From Phycisphaerae bacterium (GTDB lineage Bacteria; Planctomycetota; Phycisphaerae; Phycisphaerales; UBA1924): a stretch of DNA of 33,659 nt. Under the pieces are notes generated by a model that saw only the letters and a list, made by a program, of their open reading frames with translations, did no database searches and was not told where the DNA came from. The translations under genes were made by a program, and so were the position numbers. Of the stretch, positions 16,546-28,805 are shown piece by piece (positions within the stretch are counted from its first letter, which is position 1; each line of letters opens with the position of its first letter). The stretch spans positions 1-33,659 of the forward strand of contig PAKY01000058.1 in the NCBI GenBank assembly GCA_002706885.1. The letters are read 5' to 3'.

Positions 16546-18689
16546 CAGGGATCCTTCGGAGCGCAGGCGAGGACCAGAGCGCGGAGGGTTTCGGCGACGC
16601 TCCAGGCCTGGGCGAAGCAGCCGTCTGGGCGTTGGGGGTCGTCGGGGGAGTCATCGCCGTCGTAGATCTCGGCGATCGTGCCCGGTGACGGTCCGTCGAG
16701 GGCCGCGACGAGGGGGGCGAGGCACTGGACCGCTTCGGCGCGTGACTCGGGGGAGAAGTCGCCGACGCGCAGGACCGCCTCGGCGTAGGGGCCGATGAGC
16801 CAGGGCCAAGCGGTGCCGTTGTGGTACGCGCCGTCGCGGTCGAACATGTCGCCGATCATCACGCCTCTGTAGTTGGGATCGGAGGGGGCGAGCGTTCGGA
16901 GGCCGTGGCGGGTGAGGAGGTCGCGGCGGACGACGTCGAGGACGGCGACGCGTTTGGCGGGATCGAGGGGGGAGGCTTCGAGGCTGACGGCGAAGATCTG
17001 GTTGGGGCGGATCTCGGCGACGGGGCGCCATTCGATCTCGTCGGCGGTCTGGTGGGGCTCGAGGCGGTCGTAGAGGGCTCCGGTCTCCGGGTTGTTGAAG
17101 GCGTTGGTGAACGAGGCGCGGACGCCTTCGGCGAGGGCGAGGAGTTCGTCGCGTTCGGGGGCGTCGAGGAGGGCGGCGGTCACGAGGAGTCCGTGGCCCC
17201 AGAGGGCGTTGATTTCAACGGCTTTGCCGAAGCGGGGGGTGAAGGTGACGCCGTCGCGTTGGGCGTCCATCCAGGTGAGCTGGGTGCGCTCGTCGCCCGC
17301 GGTGATGAGGTGGTCCGCGGGGTCCATGCGGATGGCGTGGTCGGTTCCGTCGCGGTAGGAGCGGATGATGTCGAGGCAGGCGGGGGCGAGGTGGTCGCGG
17401 TAGCCGTCGGTGTCGCCCGTTGTGCGCACGTATTCGGCGGCGGCGTGGAGGAACCAGAGGGGGGCGTCGACGGTGTTGTAGTGCGCGGCGCCCGCGTAGT
17501 CGTCGAAGCGGTTGGGGATGAGGCCTCGGCGGCGGTGGCGTGCGAAGACGCGGAGGGTGTCGAACGCTTCGGCGTGGCGTCCGGTGACGAGCATGAGCCC
17601 GGGGAGCGAGATCATGGTGTCGCGGCCCCAGTCGCTGAACCAGGGGTAGCCCGCGACGACGGTGCGCATGTCGATCTCGCCAACGCGGCGCGTGACGACG
17701 AACTCGTCGGAGGCTGCGGCGAGGGCGCGGATGGCCCATCGGCGGTCCTGTGCGACGGAGGCGCCGCCGGCGCTGGCGATGGCGGCGTTCCCAAGTCGCT
17801 CGAGGCGGCGGGCGCGGTCGTCGAGGGCGGCGATTCGACGGGGCGATGGTTCGATCCGTTCGCTCGCGGCGCCCTGGGCGTAGATCTTCAATCCTTCGGA
17901 ACGGTCGTTCGGGCCGCCTGTCGCTATGAAGCGGCCCGGGGCGAAGAGGTCCTCGGCGCAGTCCATGCCGCGTTTTTCTTCCCAGACGTACTCGAAGCCG
18001 TTCCAGAGGGACTCGTCGTGTTCGAAGCTTGCGCCGTGGGCGGCGAGGCGAACGCGGGCGTCGCGGGTGGAGACAGTGACGGTTGCCTGATCGGGGCGCG
18101 TGGTGAAGCGTTTGCCGATTTCGGAGCGTCGAAGGAGGGAATGGAAGTCGCGGAGGGCGATCAGCGGCGTGATGGTGAGTCGCCACGGGGTTGTGGCGTT
18201 GAGGACGCGGTAGGTGACGCTGATCGCGTTGGCGGCGTCGGCCATGACGAGGGTCTTTTCGACGCGGGGGCCGTTCTCGGCGAACTCGAAGGTCCAGCGG
18301 CAGAGGCCGGGGCAGCGTTCGAAGGTCCAGTCGTGGACGTTCGGCGCTATCGGGCGGTTGTCGGCGCTTCGGAAGTGGAAGGGGGTGAGGGGGAGGGTGG
18401 TCTCGTCGGGGGTGTCCGGGGCGAGGGTGATGGCGTCGGCTAGGGCGGAGAGGAGCATGACGCGGGAGACGGGGGGGCGGAGGGAGGCGATGAGGAGGCC
18501 GTGGTAGCGGCGGAGGGGGATGCCCGTCGCGGAGCCCATGGCGAAGCCGCCGAGTCCGTTGGTGAGGACCCACTCGGTCCAGAGCGGGTCGCGGGCGGGG
18601 CTGTTTCCGCGGACGGGGCGCTGGGCGAGATCGCGGAGGGCGGCGGGAATGGAGGGGTCGGCGGGGATGGTGGCGTTTTCAGGGGTCAA
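16545..18689 (-). CDS. Glycogen debranching enzyme, archaeal/bacterial type (amylo-alpha-1,6-glucosidase)
   Basis: About 714 residues. The enzyme removes alpha-1,6 branches from glycogen in the cytoplasm. The N-terminal domain starts PLWTEWVLTNGLGGFAMGSATG, the typical opening of this family. The C-terminal (alpha/alpha)6 catalytic domain contains AGYPWFSDWGRDTMISLPG and NGTAWPWLIGPYAEAVLRV, both strong signatures. The start is uncertain: I use the TTG at 18689, since a GTG at 18749 would overlap the guaB start on the other strand; neither has a clear ribosome binding site. The next gene starts within its stop codon. The family is widespread in archaea, cyanobacteria and planctomycetes. Confidence 0.9.
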   Translation of the reverse strand: MTPENATIPADPSIPAALRDLAQRPVRGNSPARDPLWTEWVLTNGLGGFAMGSATGIPLRRYHGLLIASLRPPVSRVMLLSALADAITLAPDTPDETTLPLTPFHFRSADNRPIAPNVHDWTFERCPGLCRWTFEFAENGPRVEKTLVMADAANAISVTYRVLNATTPWRLTITPLIALRDFHSLLRRSEIGKRFTTRPDQATVTVSTRDARVRLAAHGASFEHDESLWNGFEYVWEEKRGMDCAEDLFAPGRFIATGGPNDRSEGLKIYAQGAASERIEPSPRRIAALDDRARRLERLGNAAIASAGGASVAQDRRWAIRALAAASDEFVVTRRVGEIDMRTVVAGYPWFSDWGRDTMISLPGLMLVTGRHAEAFDTLRVFARHRRRGLIPNRFDDYAGAAHYNTVDAPLWFLHAAAEYVRTTGDTDGYRDHLAPACLDIIRSYRDGTDHAIRMDPADHLITAGDERTQLTWMDAQRDGVTFTPRFGKAVEINALWGHGLLVTAALLDAPERDELLALAEGVRASFTNAFNNPETGALYDRLEPHQTADEIEWRPVAEIRPNQIFAVSLEASPLDPAKRVAVLDVVRRDLLTRHGLRTLAPSDPNYRGVMIGDMFDRDGAYHNGTAWPWLIGPYAEAVLRVGDFSPESRAEAVQCLAPLVAALDGPSPGTIAEIYDGDDSPDDPQRPDGCFAQAWSVAETLRALVLACAPKDP

Positions 18690-18750
18690 GGGTGTGTTCA
18701 GACTATCGGGGGCGTCTTGACAGCGTCGCTTGACCCCCTCACACTTCACC

Positions 18751-20379
<1,629 letters not shown>

Positions 20380-20410
20380 CGGATCGCGGGCTCTGACGCG
20401 TCCAGATGAA

Positions 20411-20456
20411 ACGGTTCGGCGAACCGTGAGCGTGGACGCTCGGTAGGATTTTTGAG
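20411..20456 (+). terminator. Palindrome and weak terminator-like hairpin after guaB
   Basis: ACGGTTCG-G-CGAACCGT (20411-20427) is a perfect 8-bp palindrome around one base. Overlapping it, a second hairpin pairs GAGCG with CGCTC (20428-20441) and is followed nine bases later by ATTTTT. Either structure could end the guaB transcript. The palindrome could instead be an operator for the next gene, which starts at 20504. Confidence 0.4.
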
Positions 20457-20503
20457 CAAGGACTGATCACGCGGCGGTGGCCGCGGTGTGGAGGAAACGG
20501 CAG

Positions 20504-21307
20504 ATGTTCGCAAAGACGGGCAATCCGGCGCTGAGCGCGTTCGAGCAGCGGAGCATGGGCGTCGATGCTTCGGGGCAGGTGGTCCGGAAGACGATGACCA
20601 TGCAGGGGACGATCGTCGCGAGCGGGACGCTGCTGGCGATCTGCGTGGGCGCGGCGCTGTTCTTCTGGGGCAGCGTGGTGACGCCCGCGATCAACGCGGG
20701 GAACCTTGGGTCGGTGACGCCGTGGCTGTTCGGTTCAATGATCGTCGGGCTCGTCCTCAGCCTTGTGTGCATCTTCGCGAAGAAGACCTGCCCGTTCGTC
20801 GGGCCGGTCTACGCGGCGTGCGAGGGCGTGTTCGTGTCGGCGGTGTCGGCGGTCATCCCGGCGTGGTTCATGTCGAACGGCGACGGCCCGCCCGACTACA
20901 CGATCATCTTTCAGGCGGTGACGATCACCTTCGGGATCTTCGCGGGGATGCTGATCGCCTACGGCGCGGGGATCGTGAAGGCGACGGGCGTGATGGCGAA
21001 GATGTTCGCGGCGGGCATGATCGGGGTGTCGCTGTACTTCGTGGTGATGCTGGTGGGCAACCTCTTCCTCGGCTCGGTCATCCCGAACCTGTGGGCGTCG
21101 ACCAGCCCGCTTGGTATCGGGTTCAGCCTGTTGCTCGTCGCGCTGGCGAGCTTCTCGCTCGTGATGGATTTCGAGCTCATCAAGCGGGGCGTGAACAACG
21201 GGGCGCCGAAGTACATGGAGTGGTACGGGGCGGTCGGGCTGCTGATCTCGCTCGTGTGGCTCTATGTCGAAGTGCTGCGGCTGTTGGCGAAGCTGCGGAG
21301 GGATTGA
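20504..21307 (+). CDS. Bax inhibitor-1/YccA family membrane protein
   Basis: 267 residues. The ATG at 20504 has GGAGGA 8 bases upstream (20490-20495), favouring it over the in-frame start at 20477. The N-terminus NPALSAFEQ...MTMQGTIVASGTLLAI is characteristic of the bacterial Bax-inhibitor-1-like group (YetJ-related, Pfam BaxI_1). About seven hydrophobic helices follow, with conserved DFELIKRGVNNGAPKYMEWYGA near the C-terminus. YetJ is a pH-sensitive calcium-leak channel; a similar role here is inference. It is an inner membrane protein with no clear functional link to guaB or thiL. Confidence 0.9.
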   Translation: MFAKTGNPALSAFEQRSMGVDASGQVVRKTMTMQGTIVASGTLLAICVGAALFFWGSVVTPAINAGNLGSVTPWLFGSMIVGLVLSLVCIFAKKTCPFVGPVYAACEGVFVSAVSAVIPAWFMSNGDGPPDYTIIFQAVTITFGIFAGMLIAYGAGIVKATGVMAKMFAAGMIGVSLYFVVMLVGNLFLGSVIPNLWASTSPLGIGFSLLLVALASFSLVMDFELIKRGVNNGAPKYMEWYGAVGLLISLVWLYVEVLRLLAKLRRD

Positions 21308-21316
21308 GGCGGGGAA

Positions 21317-21340
21317 AGCGACGGAGCGACGCAGCGACGA
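21317..21340. repeat. Three 8-bp tandem repeats (AGCGACGN)
   Basis: AGCGACGG, AGCGACGC and AGCGACGA follow one another in the 41-base convergent gap between the Bax-inhibitor family gene and thiL. The sequence then runs into AGGGGTTTTTATT. This is a small example of the low-complexity repeats found between genes elsewhere in the window. Confidence 0.7.
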
Positions 21341-21348
21341 AGGGGTTT

Positions 21349-22269
21349 TTATTCGTGGTCCCAGCCGAGTGATTGGGCGTCGTGTGTTGAGCCGTGGGGG
21401 TCGGTGATGGTTGCGGTGGGGGATTCGCCGGGGTGGAGGGCCCTCACTTGGCCGACGGGGCCGATGAGCGTGGGGGCGGTGTTGATTGGCGGCGCTTTGG
21501 CCTCCGGAGGTCTTGGTGGGAGGGCGAGGAGGAGTTCGTAGTCCTCGCCATCGGCGCAGGCGTCTCGCCATGATTTGGCGCGATGGCTGATCGGGAGTTT
21601 TGCGGCTTCGATCTCGAGGATGACGTTCGAAGCGACCGCGACGCGGGCGGCGTCGCGGCCGAGGCCGTCGGAGAGATCGATCGCGGCGGCTCGGGGTAGC
21701 TTCGACGCTTCGAGCCCTGCGGCGAGTCGGGGGTCGAAGCGAAGGTGCCAGCCTGACGCAAAGCTGCCGCCGACCTGGCCTGTGAGCCAGAGCTCGTCGC
21801 CCGGGCGGGCGTTGGAGCGGAGGGTCGGGTTGGCGGCGGGGTCGAGCTTTCCGATGACGGTCGTGGTCATGGAGAGGGGTTGACCTTCGCCCGCGAACGC
21901 GATGTCGCCTCCGATGAGCGGGCAGTTCCAGTGGCGGGCCCACTTGGCCATCGCGTCGAACAGGTCGTCGGCGTCGGCGTAGCCGCGTGGGATGAGGCCC
22001 GTCGCGAGTCCGAAGGCAGGAATCGCGCCCATGGCGGCGATGTCGCTGACGGAGCGGGCGATGGCCTTGCGGGCGACGAGGTCGAGATCGGTAGCGGGGT
22101 CGTAGTGGCGGCCTTCTACGAGTTGGTCGACGGTGATGACGAGACGGTCGCCCGAGGACGTGCGCACGACGGCGGCGTCGTCGCCCGGGCCGACGAGGAC
22201 GTCGCCGAAAGCGGCGGCGAGGTCGTCGGAGCGTGTGTAGATGTGGCGGAGGAGGTCGGATTCGCGCAT
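21349..22269 (-). CDS. thiL: Thiamine-monophosphate kinase
   Basis: 306 residues from the ATG at 22269 (a GTG codon lies immediately before it). ThiL phosphorylates thiamine monophosphate with ATP to give thiamine pyrophosphate, the last step of the pathway. Signature segments are present: GPGDDAAVV, VDQLVEGRHY, AIARSVSDIAAMGA, GGDI, AIDLSDGLGRD and DGEDYELLLA. These bind Mg-ATP and the phosphate. No other thi gene and no TPP riboswitch are seen. Its start is only 29 bases from the start of the divergent aminopropyltransferase, so their promoters must overlap each other or the coding sequences. Confidence 0.94.
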   Translation of the reverse strand: MRESDLLRHIYTRSDDLAAAFGDVLVGPGDDAAVVRTSSGDRLVITVDQLVEGRHYDPATDLDLVARKAIARSVSDIAAMGAIPAFGLATGLIPRGYADADDLFDAMAKWARHWNCPLIGGDIAFAGEGQPLSMTTTVIGKLDPAANPTLRSNARPGDELWLTGQVGGSFASGWHLRFDPRLAAGLEASKLPRAAAIDLSDGLGRDAARVAVASNVILEIEAAKLPISHRAKSWRDACADGEDYELLLALPPRPPEAKAPPINTAPTLIGPVGQVRALHPGESPTATITDPHGSTHDAQSLGWDHE

Positions 22270-22298
22270 CACGGAAAGCGTACGGCTATGGTGCCTCC

Positions 22299-23279
22299 AT
22301 GCCTGGAGCCGAACTTAAAGCCGACGTTTGGATCACCGAGTACATCACCCCATGGGATGTGTACGGGCACGGTGTGACACGGATTCTCGCCGCCGCGGAG
22401 ACCGAGTTTCAGGCGATGCAGATCGTCGAGACGGGGGTGTACGGGCGGGCGCTGGTGCTCGACGGGAAGTGGCAGTCGTGCACGGGCGACGAGTACCTGT
22501 ACCACGAGCCGCTCGTGCACCCGGCGTGCGTGTGCTTCACGCGGGCGAACGCGGCGGCGCCGGCGTCGCTGCTGATCCTCGGCGGCGGCGAGGGGGCGAC
22601 GCTGCGGGAGGCGCTGCGGTGGACCTCGATCGACCGGGCGACGATGGTCGACATCGACGGGATCGTGGTGGAGGCGTGCAAGGAGCACCTGCCCGAGATG
22701 CACCGCGGCGCCTTCGAGGACGCGCGGGCAGAGGTGATCATCGCGGACGCGCTCAAGTACGTCGCGGACGAGCAGACGAGGCCGCAGGGCGGGTGGGACG
22801 TGATCGTGAGCGATCTGTCGGACCCGATCGAGGATGGCCCGAGCTATCAGCTCTTCACGAAGGAGTACTACGAGAGCCTGAAGGCGGCGATGAGCGAGAG
22901 CGGCGTGCTCGTGGTGCAGGCGGGGCCCGTGAACCCGGCGGGGGCGCAGCAGCACGCGCGGCTGGTGAAGACGCTTCGGACGGTGTTCGAGCGGACGATC
23001 AGCGTGGTGAGCGCGGTGCCGACGTATCCGGCGCCGTGGAGCTTCATCTTGGCGTCGGACGCGAAGATCGAGCGGCCGACCGACCCGACGCTCGTCGATG
23101 TCGCGCTGGCCGAGCATGTTCGTCCGTTCGGCGGGACGGCGCTGAAGATGTTCGACGGCGAGGCGATGATCGGGCTGACGCACGTGACGAAGAGCCTCCG
23201 GGATCTGATCGCGGCGGAGACGGTGATCTACACGAAGGACAACCCGCCTCGGTTCTTCGGGGTGGGGAACGCGGGGTAA
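22299..23279 (+). CDS. Spermidine synthase family aminopropyltransferase, ACL5/thermospermine-synthase-like
   Basis: 326 residues from the ATG at 22299. The enzyme transfers an aminopropyl group from decarboxylated S-adenosylmethionine to an amine. GGGEGATLREALRW binds the nucleotide; VDIDGIVVEACKEHLPEM follows as in the family. The catalytic-loop segment reads VSDLSDPIEDGPSYQLFTKEYY, closer to plant ACL5 (DLADPxxxGPCYxLYT) than to typical SpeE. Such enzymes make thermospermine, or act on agmatine as in Thermus. Arginine decarboxylase is encoded 2 kb away, so agmatine is a plausible acceptor (inference). No S-adenosylmethionine decarboxylase is in the window. Confidence 0.88.
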   Translation: MPGAELKADVWITEYITPWDVYGHGVTRILAAAETEFQAMQIVETGVYGRALVLDGKWQSCTGDEYLYHEPLVHPACVCFTRANAAAPASLLILGGGEGATLREALRWTSIDRATMVDIDGIVVEACKEHLPEMHRGAFEDARAEVIIADALKYVADEQTRPQGGWDVIVSDLSDPIEDGPSYQLFTKEYYESLKAAMSESGVLVVQAGPVNPAGAQQHARLVKTLRTVFERTISVVSAVPTYPAPWSFILASDAKIERPTDPTLVDVALAEHVRPFGGTALKMFDGEAMIGLTHVTKSLRDLIAAETVIYTKDNPPRFFGVGNAG

Positions 23280-23301
23280 GGACTCGGGGGGCGTGCCGGG
23301 A

Positions 23302-23354
23302 CATGCCCGCGCTTCGCGTGGGCATGGCACACCGGAGTTGGCGCACCGGAGTTG
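23302..23354. repeat. Dispersed palindromic element, copy 2, followed by a 14-bp tandem repeat
   Basis: CATGCCCGCG-CTT-CGCGTGGGCATG (23302-23326) matches the element at 11447 with only small changes and is again followed by GCACAC. The bases GCACACCGGAGTTG (23327-23340) are then repeated once with a single difference (23341-23354). It lies between the aminopropyltransferase and DUF885 genes and ends 39 bases before the latter's start. Confidence 0.75.
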
Positions 23355-23393
23355 TTACGCCGGGGGACGTGGCGTTTCTTTATGCTGGTCGGC

Positions 23394-25196
23394 ATGAGGA
23401 AACTTGCCGCTGTCGTTGGTGTTGCTGTCTGTGGGTTCGTCGCCGCTGGTGGTCCTTCTGAGGACCTCGAGGCGTTGCTCGACGAGGTTGTCGAGGGGAT
23501 GTACGAGCGGTATCCGCTCGAGGTCGCCTCCGCGCTCGGGCGGTCGGATCGGAACGACGAGCTGTCGGATCCGAGCGTGGAGGCGGCGGAGGCGTTCCGG
23601 GGGAAGATACGCCGGTGGCAGCGTCGGGCCGAGGGGATCGATCGGGCGGGGCTCGACGAGGAGGGGCAGCTCAACCTCGATCTGTTGCTGTACACGACGG
23701 CTCTGGAGATCGCGGAGGCGCGGATCCATCCCGAGCACACGCCCGTGACCAACATCGGCGGGCCGCAGTACTGGCTGCCGCAGCTTGCGAGCTTTGTCCC
23801 GCTCGCCAAGCGAGGCGACTACGAGGACTACGTTGCGCGGCTCGAGCAGATTCCGGAGCATCTCGACGCGCACATCGAGGCGATGCGGGCGGGGATCGCG
23901 GCGGGGCGCGTGCCGCCGCGGTCGGTGATCGAGCCCGCGGTCGCGCAGGCCGAAGCGCAGGCGGATCGCTCGTTCATCGAGTCGCCGCAGAAGAGCCCGT
24001 TTTACAAGCCGTTCCTTTCGACGGAGGAGCGGTACCCTGAGCTGGCGCAGCGGGCGCGGGAGCTGGTGTCAGGGCCGGTGACCGAGGCCTACCACCGGTT
24101 TACGACGTTCCTGACGGACGAGTACCTGCCCGCGACGCGTTCGACCTTCGGCATCACGGAGGGCGTGGATGGGGAGCTGGCGTACGAGCTGGCGATCCGT
24201 CGGTACACGACGCTCGAGATGACGGCGAAGGAGATCCACGAACTCGGTCTGAGCGAGGTCGAGCGGATCCAGGGGGAGATGTTCGAGGTGATCGAGCGGT
24301 CGGACTTCCCGGGGAAGGACGACTACGAGACGCGCGCGGAGCTGTTCGACGCGTTCACCGAGTATCTCCGAACGGACGAGCGGTTCTACTTCGATGAGCC
24401 CCAGGAGCTCATCGAGCACTACCAGATCATCGCGAAGACGATCGATCCGGAGCTTGTGAAGCTGTTCGGGCGGTTGCCGCGGCTGCCGTACGGCGTGCGG
24501 GAGATTCCGATGTTCGCGGCGCGGTTCAGCCCGACGGCGTACTACTACAACGGGTCGATCGAGCAAGGCGTGCCGGGCTACTTCATGGCGAACACGTACG
24601 ACCTGCCGGCGCGGCCGAAGTTCGACGCGATGGCGCTGACGCTGCACGAGGCCGTGCCGGGGCATCATCTGGAGGTCTCGCTCTCGCAGGAGATCGAGGG
24701 GCGCCATCCGTTTCGTCGGTTGATGTCGATCACGGCGTACACCGAGGGGTGGGCGTTGTATGCGGAGCGGCTCGGACTCGAGATGGGCGACCACACGATC
24801 CACGACGGCGGGCGCGGGCTCTACGCCGATCCGTACGACGACTTCGGGCGGCTGAACTATGAGATTTGGCGGGCGATCCGGCTCGTCGTGGACACGGGAG
24901 TCCACGCGTTCGGCTGGACGCGTCAGGAGGCGATCGACTACATGATGTCCAACTCGGCGAACACGGAGACGGACGTGATCAACGAGGTGGATCGGTACAT
25001 CGGATGGCCCGGTCAGGCGCTGGGGTACAAGATCGGTGAGCTCAAGATCCGCGAGCTTCGCGGCGAGGCGGAGCGGGCGCTGGGCGAGGACTTCGACATC
25101 CGCGCGTTCCATGACAAGCTGCTGGCGGATGGGGCGCTGCCGTTGCCGGTGCTGGAGGCGAAGATGGATCGGTGGGTGGAGGGAGAGGGGCGGTAG
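23394..25196 (+). CDS. DUF885 family zinc metallopeptidase-like protein, exported
   Basis: 600 residues from the ATG at 23394 (MRKLAAVVGVAVCGFVAAGG), which gives a clear signal peptide; the in-frame start at 23352 would hide it. The mostly helical protein matches the DUF885 family. The metal site HEAVPGHHLE (His418, Glu419, His424) and the downstream EGWALYAERLGLE motif supplying a further ligand are both intact. The fold is related to M2/M32-type gluzincins. The substrate is unknown; peptide hydrolysis in the periplasm is likely. It lies between polyamine genes but shares no obvious role with them. Confidence 0.9.
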   Translation: MRKLAAVVGVAVCGFVAAGGPSEDLEALLDEVVEGMYERYPLEVASALGRSDRNDELSDPSVEAAEAFRGKIRRWQRRAEGIDRAGLDEEGQLNLDLLLYTTALEIAEARIHPEHTPVTNIGGPQYWLPQLASFVPLAKRGDYEDYVARLEQIPEHLDAHIEAMRAGIAAGRVPPRSVIEPAVAQAEAQADRSFIESPQKSPFYKPFLSTEERYPELAQRARELVSGPVTEAYHRFTTFLTDEYLPATRSTFGITEGVDGELAYELAIRRYTTLEMTAKEIHELGLSEVERIQGEMFEVIERSDFPGKDDYETRAELFDAFTEYLRTDERFYFDEPQELIEHYQIIAKTIDPELVKLFGRLPRLPYGVREIPMFAARFSPTAYYYNGSIEQGVPGYFMANTYDLPARPKFDAMALTLHEAVPGHHLEVSLSQEIEGRHPFRRLMSITAYTEGWALYAERLGLEMGDHTIHDGGRGLYADPYDDFGRLNYEIWRAIRLVVDTGVHAFGWTRQEAIDYMMSNSANTETDVINEVDRYIGWPGQALGYKIGELKIRELRGEAERALGEDFDIRAFHDKLLADGALPLPVLEAKMDRWVEGEGR

Positions 25197-25208
25197 GGGG
25201 CGGGAGTC

Positions 25209-25236
25209 GGCATCCGGCATCCGGCACTCGGCATCC
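25209..25236. repeat. Four 7-bp tandem repeats, same family as 11251-11363
   Basis: Units are GGCATCC, GGCATCC, GGCACTC, GGCATCC, identical to units in the array after gatA. They begin 13 bases after the DUF885 stop. Both arrays lie immediately 3' of a plus-strand gene in a convergent gap. Confidence 0.85.
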
Positions 25237-25276
25237 AGGATGGGGGTGCGGGATTCGGCGCGTGGGGTGAAGACGT

Positions 25277-25297
25277 GCCGGACTGGGACAGTCCGGC
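25277..25297. repeat. Perfect 9-bp inverted repeat (hairpin)
   Basis: GCCGGACTG-GGA-CAGTCCGGC is a perfect 9-bp stem with a 3-base loop and no T-run. It differs in sequence from the CATGCCC element. It may be a second dispersed palindrome family or a transcription barrier between the two converging genes. Confidence 0.75.
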
Positions 25298-25331
25298 TCC
25301 GGGGGGGGCGTGGGAGCGTGGGGTCTTTCCC

Positions 25332-25363
25332 TTTGTGCCTTCGTGCCTCCGTCCCTTCGTGCC
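25332..25363. repeat. Four imperfect 8-bp tandem repeats (TTCGTGCC type)
   Basis: TTTGTGCC, TTCGTGCC, TCCGTCCC and TTCGTGCC are consecutive, ending 8 bases before the 3' end of speA. This is the third kind of simple repeat in one 175-base gap. Confidence 0.75.
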
Positions 25364-25371
25364 TTCCGAAC

Positions 25372-27379
<2,008 letters not shown>

Positions 27380-27387
<8 letters not shown>

Positions 27388-28057
27388 GGGCGGGTTGGGG
27401 CTCATCGCAAACGATAGCCGGGGCGCGGGGGTGTCCACACTCGGGGCATTCGGGGGCGTCGAGGGCAGTGAGGTCGTAGCCGCAGGTGGGGCAGCGGCCG
27501 TGGAGTCGGCGGTTGTGGGCGCGTGTCCGACGGACGTACACAGCGAGGAGCCACCAGACGGCGGCGTAGATGGTGGTGTTGGCGGCGAGGCCGGCGGGGA
27601 TGGGCTCGAGCGGGATCGTCCGCAGGCCGACGAACGGCACGTTCACTTCTGGGTGTGTTGGGCCCGGGAAGGGGCCGGCGCCGCGTTGGTCGTCGTACCT
27701 CAGGCAGCGGAACGGGACGCCAACCGCTTCCGCGTAGCCAATTCGTTCCACCTCGTCCTCGACCGGTTGGAGTTCGAGCCACCGGAGTCCGGCGCGGGCC
27801 TGCTTGTAGTCGGCGGCCGGGTCGTATGTATCGGCGGCCGTGGCGAGGTCAATGGGCCAGACCCAATAGACGACTGTGTGTCTTGACCAGAGATTGTGTT
27901 CGAGGACGTGATATGTGGTTTGGCTCGTGAACTGGCCGCTGATCATCCCCGATGGCTCGATGAGAGCGGTCGCGACGGCGACGACGATGGCGGTCACTAT
28001 TCCGAGCAGGCCGTATCGGATGATGTTGACAATCGGGCCGCGTCGTCGCTGGCTCAT
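27380..28057 (-). CDS. Membrane protein with C-terminal zinc ribbon, paralogue B
   Basis: 225 residues. One membrane segment near the N-terminus (about 12-35), a soluble region of about 110 residues, a second membrane segment following PIPAGLAAN (about 155-175), then a zinc ribbon with Cys189, Cys192, Cys204 and Cys207 (CPTCGYDLTALDAPECPECG). It closely resembles the gene before it in architecture and in the PIPAGLAAN and CGYDLTALD segments, so the pair arose by duplication. Its ATG overlaps the stop of paralogue A (ATGA), and its own 3' end overlaps the speA start. Function is unknown. GC-biased third positions are weaker than in the flanking enzymes. Confidence 0.8.
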
Positions 28058-28803
28058 CGGTCGGATCCCGCAACGGGTCGCAACAGGTGTCCGCACTCGG
28101 GGCATTCGGGGACATCGAGGGCGGTGAGGTCGTAGCCGCATGCCGTACAGCGACCCTTTCGCCGGCGGAGCGCCGAGCGCGTCCAGTTGACGCCGGCGCG
28201 CGTGCAGCGGACGCCGGTAAACAACAACCACCACCCCGCGGCGAAGATGGCGATATTGGCGGCTAGACCGGCGGGAATGGGCCTAAGAGGAACGACCCTC
28301 TGCCCCGTGTCGGAGGCGTGCGTTGCCCAAGGAACGTTCAGCAACAAGCAGGGACGATCGGGCTCAACGCCCACGGTCTCTTGGGGCGCCGAAGATACGA
28401 CCGATCGGATATCGAATGTCGATCGCAGCATGGGCAGCGGAAAGCCTTCGGCGACCTCCGCGGCCAGTTCGTCATCGCCGTCAGTGGTGGGTCTCGGGAC
28501 CGACAACCAGCGAGGCACGAGCGTTCGCGCCTCGCGGTAGTCGGTCGACGCATCAACGATCGTGACAGGTGCGCGGCGCTCGACCACCGACGACGGCTCG
28601 AGACGGTAAAAGACCGTGTCGCGGTACCAAGTAGACGCAACCGTAAGATTGTAGCGTGAATTCTGCTGCTGCCGGTGGCGCGTGCCGTCGGCAAAGATGT
28701 CCGTGCCGAAGATGACAAACGTCGCAACGGCGAGGCCGAGAGCCGTCATCACGCCCGCCGCCCCGTACCGCGCAATGCGGGCTGCCACGCGTCGAATGGA
28801 CAT
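28054..28803 (-). CDS. Membrane protein with C-terminal zinc ribbon, paralogue A
   Basis: 249 residues; the ATG at 28803 is 2 bases after the phhA stop. Membrane segments at about 12-33 and 178-198 flank a soluble, probably extracytoplasmic region of about 140 residues with no motif I know. The C-terminal zinc ribbon uses Cys219, Cys222, Cys234 and Cys237 (CTACGYDLTALDVPECPECG). Such short ribbons are common in planctomycete membrane proteins. The function is not known. Placement between phhA and speA in a tightly packed operon suggests co-expression with amino acid-modifying enzymes, but not a biochemical role. Confidence 0.8.
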   Translation of the reverse strand: MSIRRVAARIARYGAAGVMTALGLAVATFVIFGTDIFADGTRHRQQQNSRYNLTVASTWYRDTVFYRLEPSSVVERRAPVTIVDASTDYREARTLVPRWLSVPRPTTDGDDELAAEVAEGFPLPMLRSTFDIRSVVSSAPQETVGVEPDRPCLLLNVPWATHASDTGQRVVPLRPIPAGLAANIAIFAAGWWLLFTGVRCTRAGVNWTRSALRRRKGRCTACGYDLTALDVPECPECGHLLRPVAGSDR

Positions 28804-28805
28804 AG

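Noticed and set aside
16821-18443. 540-codon plus-strand frame opposite the debranching enzyme
   Set aside because: A Gly/Val/Glu-rich translation without known motifs lies opposite an enzyme with strong signatures.
18717-18745. Sigma-70-type promoter for guaB (TTGACA at 18717-18722)
   Set aside because: The -35 match is perfect but the sequence 17 bases later (CACACT) is a poor -10, and transcription would begin on top of the chosen start codon.
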